NCBI GenBank assembly: GCA_003024175.1
Contig: MDYQ01000599.1
Span: forward strand, 1 to 64,000
Reading direction: 5' to 3'
DNA: 64,000 nt
DNA from: Planoprotostelium fungivorum
Lineage: Eukaryota; Evosea; Variosea; Cavosteliida; Cavosteliaceae
Below, piece by piece: positions 56,892 to 64,000 of the stretch. The notes under the pieces were generated by a model that saw only the letters and a program-made list of their open reading frames with translations, did no database searches and had not been told where the DNA came from. Numbering within the stretch: position 1 is the stretch's first letter; every line of letters begins with the position of its first letter. The position numbers were made by a program, and so were the translations under genes.

Positions 56892-58081
56892 TCAGAGACT
56901 ATCGTGTACCATCTTGGCTCTCTTCCTGTTTGTTTCTCCTTCAAACAGTCCTTCGTATTCTCGTGTCGTCAGATCTTTCCAGGGCAGATCGAAGACCTCC
57001 CCCGTCCACTTCTGTTCCAAAATCCATCGGATGATTTCCGTCAGATGATCTACGTTATAGAAGGTGATGCAACGCAGGTAGCACTCTCTCATGTTCCACG
57101 GGCACCCCGATGTGACTAATGTCTTCAGGGTCTCGAGATGTCCGTTGACGGCGGCGGCCTCAGCCACACGAGAGGAACAGACCATTCCGATCTGTCTGAG
57201 AAAGTCGATCATGTGCGTGTGGCCGGCCGCTGCTGCAGTTTCAATGAGGATGGGACTGAGATGGCAACCGATCGAGTGAAGCCATTTCAAGGTTGAGAGT
57301 TGGTTGTTGGTGACAGCGGTGAGAGCCATTCCTAAGTTGTCGAAAGAGGTGTTTCTGTATACGTATCAGCACCTGATGGATGATGATGCAGGTGAAGAAT
57401 GTAAGGAAGAAAGACACTCACCCCAGCTTGTGAGCGAACTGCAAAGCTTCGACGTTTCCTCTACTGATGAACTCTTGAACGACTAACCTCCAGACGGAAG
57501 AGTGTATGTGCCATTTCTAATGCACATCAGAGGAAGACCTCACATCCTGATCTCACCTTCTCTCGTGCCACTTCGACCATCCATCTGAACAATCCAAAGC
57601 GGTCCATCTTTGCACAAAAGGTCATCAGCTCTCCATACATCTCCCCGATGTGACCTCCAGACAGCTCGGAATCTTCAAAGAGCTGGATGACGTACTGAAG
57701 TCCCTCGAGGTTATCGTGTCGGATCATCACCTCACAGACGTCACCCGAGTAAATGAACTCTGTGTTCTGCAATGCATCGACGTCTCTCAGTAGCTGAACG
57801 TTGTTCAAGCCGGCGATCTTGGATCTCTCTTGTGCGGTCGGTGGCCGAATGGAGCTCGCCCACCATCGGACCAGATCGGGATGAGTGCAAGGATAGTCCA
57901 CGCCGCTCGGGATGATGTATCGGCTTCGGATCTCTTCCGTCGCAATCGCCTTCCATGTAGAGGATACGAAGCAGATGGGCATCAAATGCGAATCGTCTAC
58001 GAGTCGCATAATCTCTTTCACTACGTCGGTGGGGATATCAGACATGGCCACCTCCTTCGCTGCGTCCGTGTCTTCTGACAT
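56892..58081 (-). CDS. F-box-like/ankyrin-repeat protein
   Basis: The start at 58081 gives MSEDTDAAKEVAMSDIPTDV followed by VKEIMRLVDDSHL and CFVSSTWKAIATEEIRSRYI, an F-box-like helix set. Downstream are degenerate ankyrin repeats: GNVEALQFAHKLG, TNNQLSTLKWLHSIGCHLSP, AAAAGHTHMIDFLRQIGMVC and AVNGHLETLKTLVTSGCPW (57080-57330). Together they suggest a substrate adaptor of an SCF-type ubiquitin ligase, by analogy; no Skp1 gene is nearby. Two or three introns near 57330-57550. The stop lies 121 bp from that of convergent SRP72. Such proteins form large, variable families in several amoebae. Confidence 0.75.
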
Positions 58082-58744
58082 GGTGTTGTGTGATGTTCTC
58101 TCTTCAGCGAAAGAAATTTCCTTCCAGAAGCAAATTCCAGGAATTCCCTCTACTTAACATTTGGTCGTGACCATTTTTCGCTGGGTTGCAGTGTAACGCA
58201 CCTCTTTCCCACACCGTGCAACATGAACATTCCGCGTAATAGGCAGTCTTGAGTCACCTACGTGAAGCGCAGGGAAAGTCCGTCAGAATTGAACGTCGGT
58301 GTACTTCTCCGTGTCCACGATCATCCATAGCAATTGGTCCAGGCTCGCGTCAGAACATCTGTATTCCCACCTTTCTATCGATTCACTTGAGAAGGATGAG
58401 TCAGTATCGAATAGAGTCTATGCTCCCTGTTTGCTTCTTTCTTTGGCATTTGTACGTCAGATCGACCTCGATGTCTGTCGTTCAGAGGTGAGGCGCTTGC
58501 TTTTGGCCTCACATGCATCGCGGATGATTTGAGGTAGCCGTTCAGACTCGAGTGCATCGATGGACAGTCTTCATCGACGATGGGAAACGAGGAGGTCTCA
58601 CTTGCGTCCCCTGATCTGTTGATACCGTTCTGAAAGCATAACACATCCACTTTTGGAATATCGATGACCAATTGGATGACGAGGAGATAAGCGGACGATT
58701 GTAATGTTTTGTAATAAAACGTAATACGTGATCCACAAGGTTCG
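58082..58744. other. Intergenic, weak ORFs only
   Basis: Minus-strand frames at 58375-58671 and 58542-58736 overlap in different frames (MDHVLRFITKHYNR, IDIPKVDVLCFQNGINRSG) and could be exons of a small gene, but neither has a known motif. Confidence 0.3.
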
Positions 58745-59149
58745 ATGACTATCTCATCCCACTACGCACTCCAGACTTGTGACAGTGACCAATTTACTCA
58801 GATCTATGGCCAGGTAAAATACAGAAAAGACCCTTCATCCACCACGAAGAGGTCGGTAACATCTTTGGGGGACAATCACAAATCACCGAAGGGCACCATC
58901 AGATCCTCGAAGGACATCGCCGCACCTCTTGTGTTCATTCTGAAGGAAAGAGGACTCTTGCAAGAGGAGACGAAGATGGACAAGGAGAAGATGGTGAACT
59001 CTCCGGCCATGAACACGATACCCATCCAGCAGCTGCTGAACTCGATCCACTTGGACTGCGGTTACTTCCTCCACGCCAGGCAACCAAGTCGCTGCGGAAC
59101 ACTATCTGTGAGGACGAAAGAGAAAGGTGGAAGACTGACGAACGAGTAG
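58745..59149 (+). CDS. Hypothetical protein (134 residues)
   Basis: An uninterrupted frame from ATG 58745 to 59149. It is basic in the first half (YRKDPSSTTKRSVTSLGDNH) and has amphipathic helical stretches AAPLVFILKERGLLQEETK and IPIQQLLNSIHLDCGYFLH in the second. No family recognised. The C-terminus TKEKGGRLTNE is directly followed by a further ATG frame of 25 codons. No intron is needed, which is unusual for a gene here. Confidence 0.4.
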   Translation: MTISSHYALQTCDSDQFTQIYGQVKYRKDPSSTTKRSVTSLGDNHKSPKGTIRSSKDIAAPLVFILKERGLLQEETKMDKEKMVNSPAMNTIPIQQLLNSIHLDCGYFLHARQPSRCGTLSVRTKEKGGRLTNE

Positions 59150-59450
59150 GATGAAGGCAGGGAGTGCGGGACAGAATGCTCTGGAGGGTTTCGCAGCGGC
59201 GAGCGATGAAGAGATGAAGAGGTGTTGATGGTTTGTGTCAGGAGAAACGTCGTAGCCGTTGAGAATAAAGAAGTCGAACTTTGTTGTTGGGGTGGAAGTA
59301 TAGTTGTCTTAGCATCTGGGTATAGTCGAAAGTCAGAGCAAAGAGGAGAAAGATGAACGTGATCTCCAGCATCTGAGATGAATGGAGGTAAATTTACGAA
59401 AAACATCAATCTGTCTACAATTCAAATCAGGTGAGTTCGTGTGCACAACC

Positions 59451-60799
59451 ATGCAAGGCGGATTCTGGTCAGCTATTGCTCTCACAACGATATCAGGTCT
59501 ATCCACCTCCATCGGTGTGAAATCACATGACATCGCGTGTGAGATTGAAGAACGACAACAGGTGGGGCCGTCGTATTGATGGGAGGCAATCCTAGCACTC
59601 GATCTCTGGGCCACATGCTCAGTTTCGCGAGTGGTGTGATGTTGGAGATCTCGTTCATAGACATGCTACCTGAGGCTGTTAGCTCTATCGGTTTCTTCGA
59701 AGCCAATCTCTACGTGAGTATCACGTCCTCCATCTTACCATTCGATGATTAGATATCAGTTCTTTGTGGGCATGCTCCTGTGTGGGTCCATGGTCTATCT
59801 CATACCAGAGGAAGATCTGAGTAAATTGGCAGGAGGAAAGACGAAGGATCAGGAGAAGGAGGTGAGATGATCGAAAGAGCCTTACGTCTCTGAAGATCAC
59901 TCAGGGAAGTCTGTTGAGAGCAGGAATGATCACCGCCCTTGGCATCAGGTGGATCATCTCCTATTTCTGATTACTATTGTCAATCATATCATTCTGTTCC
60001 ATTTTGAGATGCAAAACGATGAAACTCATTCATCTTACAGTCTACATAATTTTCCAGAGGGGATAGCGGGTGACACAGAGAAGTGTTAAACGTTCGTTAC
60101 ATTGAACTCGACATCCAGTCTACCTCAGTTGTCTCAGAGGCATTGGAATGGGCTTACCTTTAGCTATTGCCATCAGCATACACAACATACCGGTGAAATT
60201 CCACTCATAAGACATCAACGCTGACCCATTATCAGGAAGGCATGGCAGGTTTGTATTTGAAATTGTTTTAATCGAATTAAATTGAGATCGATGACTACAG
60301 TTGCCGTCCCAATCTATGCAGCAACAAAAGACAGGTGGCAGGCCTTCAAATGGTGTACCCTGAGGTGAATATTCGACGAAAATTCGAAGAAATTGACTTG
60401 AAATTTCAGCGGTCTCTGCGAGCCCGTGGGAGCACTCATCGGTGTGTGGCAAGTTGTAGATCGTCCCAATTGATTGTGACACAGCGGGTGTCTTTTTAAC
60501 TTCCATACTGACGGAGCACATGGTTCAATGTTCACTTGCCATGGGTGAGACACTTCATCTCGATGATGATGGAGACGATCTACTCACGATCACGATCAGT
60601 TGCCGGCGTCATGGTCTTCTTGTGTCTGAAAGAATTGCTGCCGACGACTCTAAAGTACATCGACGCTGGAGTGAGATGACAATTGGACGATGTGATGGAT
60701 GACGATGAACAGGAGGCGGTGATCAGTCACATGGTCGGAATGTTTATCATCTTCATCAGCGTACACTTGTTGAGTGATATCAGTGGAGGACAAATTTGA
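59451..60799 (+). CDS. ZIP-family metal transporter (ZupT/SLC39A11-like)
   Basis: An integral membrane transporter moving zinc or related metals into the cytosol. The start at 59451 gives MQGGFWSAIALTTISGLSTS. Then come GAVVLMGGNPSTRSLGHMLS, FASGVMLEISFIDMLPEAV (59600-59680) and, after introns, SLHNFPEGIA, the helix-4 metal site. LPLAIAISIHNIPEGMAVAV (60155-60310, split by an intron) holds the helix-5 HNxPEG metal site, followed by YAATKDRWQAF, TLSGLCEPVGALIGV, VMVFLCLKELLP and HMVGMFIIFISVHLL. Both HNxPEG motifs are intact. About nine introns; one (60420-60485) contains AGTTGTAGA. No long His-rich loop. Confidence 0.88.
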
Positions 60800-61950
60800 A
60801 TGAAAGAAGAGACATAAGTTGATGTGCTTCATTGCGACTTGTACGTCCTGTCCCTCTCGGTCATGTAGATCTCACAATAGTTGATACAATCTTCTGTGTG
60901 GTTGAACGTTACAATATCGAGACCCTATAAGAAGAAAGAGTTGGGTGTAAAGAGACAAGGTCTCATGTTTATCGATGGTTCTTGCGTACGTGACTTCGTC
61001 TACGTGCGTAGTAGAGGATTTCTCTGCTGATCGGGACGTTTGCATCGTGTTCAATCGTGATGTTCCGTCGTTCCGTGGATGTTGAAATGATGTGGATCTC
61101 TAAGTCGGAAGCTTATAGGTGTAGGTGCTCGTCGTGAGTGTGCGTGATGTGATGGACCGGTGAAGCTTGGGCTTGAAATGTTGTGGTGTGATGTCCGTAA
61201 TGTTGTCTATGGAATCGCGTATCGTCGCGTGGTGTTTGTTGTCTATGTACTGATGGACTCTATCTTGAAAGCTTGCTCGTGCGCGTGTATGTATATGCTC
61301 TCGTTATCTTTGCGTTGTTCGTGTCCCGGTCGGTGGCGTTATGATTCCAATGTCTCAGCAGAGTTGATAGCGTCGACGTTCAGGACATAATAGCCTATGT
61401 CCCAGGCTCTATTAGTACCTCCACGGTGGTCGACATACAGAGACTTCCATCGGCAGGAAGAGAAATGCGACTTTTTTTAGCCCTTTGTCCACCTTTCGGT
61501 GCTTGAAGGCCTTCGTGGCACTATGATAAATAAAACGCGATGGGCGTTATCAAGACACACTTTTATTTGAGAAGGGAGAGGTGATGATGAGAGGAGAAGC
61601 TGAGATGCAAGGGAAAGTGCTGTTGTGAATTTTCGTGTGGTTAGAATAAACAGTCTACCGACCATCAGCTCAGTACATCACGATGACAAGTGTGGTACTG
61701 CATATGAAGGATGGACTGTCGGCGTGCACAGAAGCCGTCAGAGCTGGTTCCCGTTCACTCTTGAGTCTCAGCCCTAGCCTGTGTCACATAACCTCTCGTT
61801 ACCGTCGCAGAACTCAGTATAATTATCTGCGATCTGCCCCGGTTGCAGGTTGTCAACCGCACAACGCATCATCTCCACATCTACTTCAGGGGGCAGTTTA
61901 CCCTCTAATTATCCAACGATTTCTGATTGTCACCGTGAACGTGAGGTGCA
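60800..61950. other. Long intergenic stretch, no gene recognised
   Basis: Short ORFs at 60872-61054 and 61477-61665 (minus) and 61160-61390 and 61683-61964 (plus) have no recognised domains. No tRNA, repeat or transposon signature was found. It is unusually long for this compact region. Confidence 0.4.
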
Positions 61951-64000
61951 ATGACGGACTCTGAGGGGAGACCTCTTAAGTCCATTTTGTCGAAACCAAC
62001 GACCCGTGAAAAGAAGAAGAGGTCGATGGTTCGATTTGCCACTGAAGCAGAGATCTACGAGGTAAACTTCTACCCATTTTGGATGACATCATATGCCCCA
62101 ATCCATAGAGATTATCGAGGACACAGACGTTATTATCCCTCGCATACGATAGACGTTACATCGATCTCCCACATGGCAATTAAAATTTTATTTCGCACTC
62201 CACAGATCCTCATCCATTTCAGCCGGAATACCTCACGGCCGAAGACATAAGTGAATATTATGATTCAGACGAGGAATACTATGAGGAAGATATGCCTGAA
62301 GATGACGAAGAGGAACTCGACGAGGAACCACCCCCATCCGTCCCTGTCTCTCAACCACCCCCGAAATCAGAGGAAGATGCATCCGCCCAACCATCGTGAG
62401 TGATATCCATTGTCAAATCGTAATCGCGTTGTTCCATCGAGGGGACACGATTCTCCCATCACGCGATCGAGCCCGAACTCTTTGTTTTCTCTTCTCTCGC
62501 GATTCATCGACTACCGAGATGATATGATACATACGCCCTCTATCATCTTCTCGGATCTAAACGATGGACAGAGGCAGAAGAGGGTTAAAAAAGAACGACA
62601 CCATCACCATGCTCGAGACGAAGAGATCACAAGACGAAGCTGCAGCCCGCCACACTTCCAACGGAGAGGCAGAGAAATCCGGCGCCGAAGCCAACGGTGA
62701 GCCGTCAGAATTTTCTTCGAATGGTTTGACCCCGCTCCAGCTTCCCCCACCGTCCCATCTGCAGTGACATCATCCGATGAGCTGGATGATCTCATCGTAT
62801 CACCTCCCACCGGTAGTCCACAGAAGTTGGCGTCACCCAAGCCGAGGGCCCTCCCCGAGCTAGAAGGTGAGTCCCAAATCGATNAGCTGCAGCCCGCCAC
62901 ACTTCCAACGGAGAGGCAGAGAAATCCGGCGCCGAAGCCAACGGTGAGCCGTCAGAATTTTCTTCGAATGGTTTGACCCCGCACCAGCTTCTTCCACCGT
63001 CCCATCTGCAGTGACATCATCCGATGAGCTGGATGATCTCATCGTATCACCTCCCACTGGTAGTCCACAGAAGTTGGCGTCACCTAAGCCGAGGGCCCTC
63101 CCCGAGCTAGAAGGTGAGTCCCAAATCGATTTTCCCGCCAAAACTGGACAGAGAGGACGGGTGACTTGAGAAGAGCCGTTGCGAGACTCAGAGGAGTGAC
63201 TGGCAGTTCAGAGGCCCAAAAGATCTCATCCATGTTCGGTTCTGAAGATCGAGAGTGGTCCGAGCCATCCGCCAACGAGGTATTTCCCGCCTTTTTTTCC
63301 CGCCAAAATTCTACTTTTTCCCCGCCATTTTTTCCCACCGAAAACGTCTCACCGTCTCCAGGCCGTTCCCCCCCTCATCGAACTCATTCGAAAGCAAACG
63401 TCTAATCCAGACATCGTCTTGTCTGGTCTCTCCATCATCCGCCTCATGAAAGACACGAACGGTATCAAGCACCTCTTTCGAGATCATGAGGGCATGCAGC
63501 TGTTGGGAAACTGCTCCCGTTCAAAGAACGAATTGATTCGCAGGATGTCTCTGCGATTCGCAGGCGAGCTCTTCACGAAGAATTCTGCCATCCACAACGG
63601 TGAGAGACTTCGATGAAATTTGGTGGAAATTTCGAATTGACACTCGTACAGTGAGAAACGTAGAAGCCGCCGCAAAGAGCGAGCTACTTCAGGGCATCAT
63701 CCAGTGTCTAACGGAAGAATGTGAAGAGAATCAGAGTTTGGCTGTTGGATTGATCCGGATCATTGCTTCGTTCGAGGGTAAATCTTCCGTCGTACAATTT
63801 AAGCGGGAAATCACATTGTACGGGGGAATTCCCGCCATTTTGGAACTGGTGAGAAGAAATGGAGAATATTTCGTGACGCGTTGTAGATGGGTAAGGAGAG
63901 ACCCGATCTCGTCAAGAGTGCCGCACAGTGCATCCAGAGGTTCGGAGAGACGAACGATCAGGTGTGGCTCGTTGTAGTCTGACGTCACCCCTGACCCCCG
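61951..64000 (+). CDS. Armadillo-repeat protein (partial)
   Basis: Start MTDSEGRPLKSILSKP at 61951 with RSMVRFATEAEIYE, a short motif reminiscent of KSILK...VRFA phosphatase-binding segments. An acidic exon follows (EEYYEEDMPEDDEEELDEE, 62265-62325), then Ser/Pro-rich exons duplicated at 62638-63130. ARM-like helices begin with AVPPLIELIRKQTSNPDIVL (63361-63420) and continue SGLSIIRLMKDTNGIKHLF, AAAKSELLQGIIQCLTEECE, SLAVGLIRIIASFE and GIPAILELMGKERPDLVKSA (to 63960). The gene runs off the right edge. ARM arrays bind other proteins; function is unknown. Introns of about 41 nt were phased across both duplicate copies. Confidence 0.7.
62638..63130. repeat. 246 bp direct duplication flanking an N
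   Basis: 62638-62883 and 62885-63130 are the same sequence with about five substitutions (around 2%). A single N at 62884 sits exactly between them. Each copy contains the end of one exon, a 41 nt intron and one exon of the ARM-repeat gene. The exact abutment on an ambiguous base points to an assembly join of two alleles or read ends. Confidence 0.9.

Overview
The window is nuclear DNA from an intron-rich, very compact eukaryote. Nearly every recognisable gene is cut by GT-AG introns of about 40 to 60 nt, genes lie on both strands, and several neighbours are only 11 to 120 bp apart. The mix of genes suggests an amoebozoan, perhaps a protosteloid/variosean amoeba of the Planoprotostelium kind: a SCAR/WAVE-complex CYFIP subunit, F-box/ankyrin proteins, a secreted protein with a CBM49-like tail, a possible CudA-type DNA-binding protein and a plant/bacterial-style fused riboflavin enzyme. 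That assignment is inference; no rRNA or other taxonomic marker is present and I found no credible tRNA gene.

Layout. 1-2.4 kb: 5' part of a CYFIP/PIR121 gene (minus) running off the left edge. 2.4-6.8 kb: gene-poor ground with a WD40 fragment, an ankyrin fragment and copy A of a dispersed repeat. 6.8-8.8 kb: protein tyrosine phosphatase. 9.3-10.1 kb: possible membrane protein. 10.2-17.5 kb: C3HC/NIPA-type zinc-finger protein, mitochondrial Pet127-like protein, a short SpoU/TrmH RNA methylase, an Ala-rich protein and a GRAM protein. 18.1-18.5 kb: a severed C-terminus of a GBA2-type glucosylceramidase. 18.9-23.7 kb: gamma-SNAP, fused DHBP synthase/GTP cyclohydrolase II, Cfp1/Spp1-like PHD protein. 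23.9-29.8 kb: GRAM/TBC/EF-hand RabGAP and an F-box-like + SET methyltransferase. 30.5-36.8 kb: Sac1 phosphatase, GPATCH1 homologue, unknown protein. 37-43.6 kb: small membrane protein, RasGAP, STE20-like kinase. 43.9-47.4 kb: secreted substrate-binding protein with CBM-like tail, and a multipass membrane protein with an EGF-like signature. 48-54 kb: repeat copy B with a hairpin insertion, PH protein, PCYT2, P5C reductase, CudA-like protein. 54.2-60.8 kb: SRP72, F-box/ankyrin protein, unknown ORF, ZIP transporter. 62-64 kb: ARM-repeat protein running off the right edge, crossed by an N-marked, near-identical 246 bp duplication that is probably an assembly seam.

The genes are mostly unrelated housekeeping genes, not an operon-like system. 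They cluster loosely by theme: vesicle traffic and phosphoinositides (gamma-SNAP, TBC, Sac1, GRAM proteins), chromatin and RNA (Cfp1, SET, GPATCH1, SRP72), and signalling (PTP, RasGAP, STE20, CYFIP). The most unusual signals are a decamer (TCGTTGTAGA) recurring inside introns in both orientations, once as a perfect 16 bp palindrome at a 3' splice site; the secreted bacterial-type substrate-binding protein; and the F-box/SET architecture.
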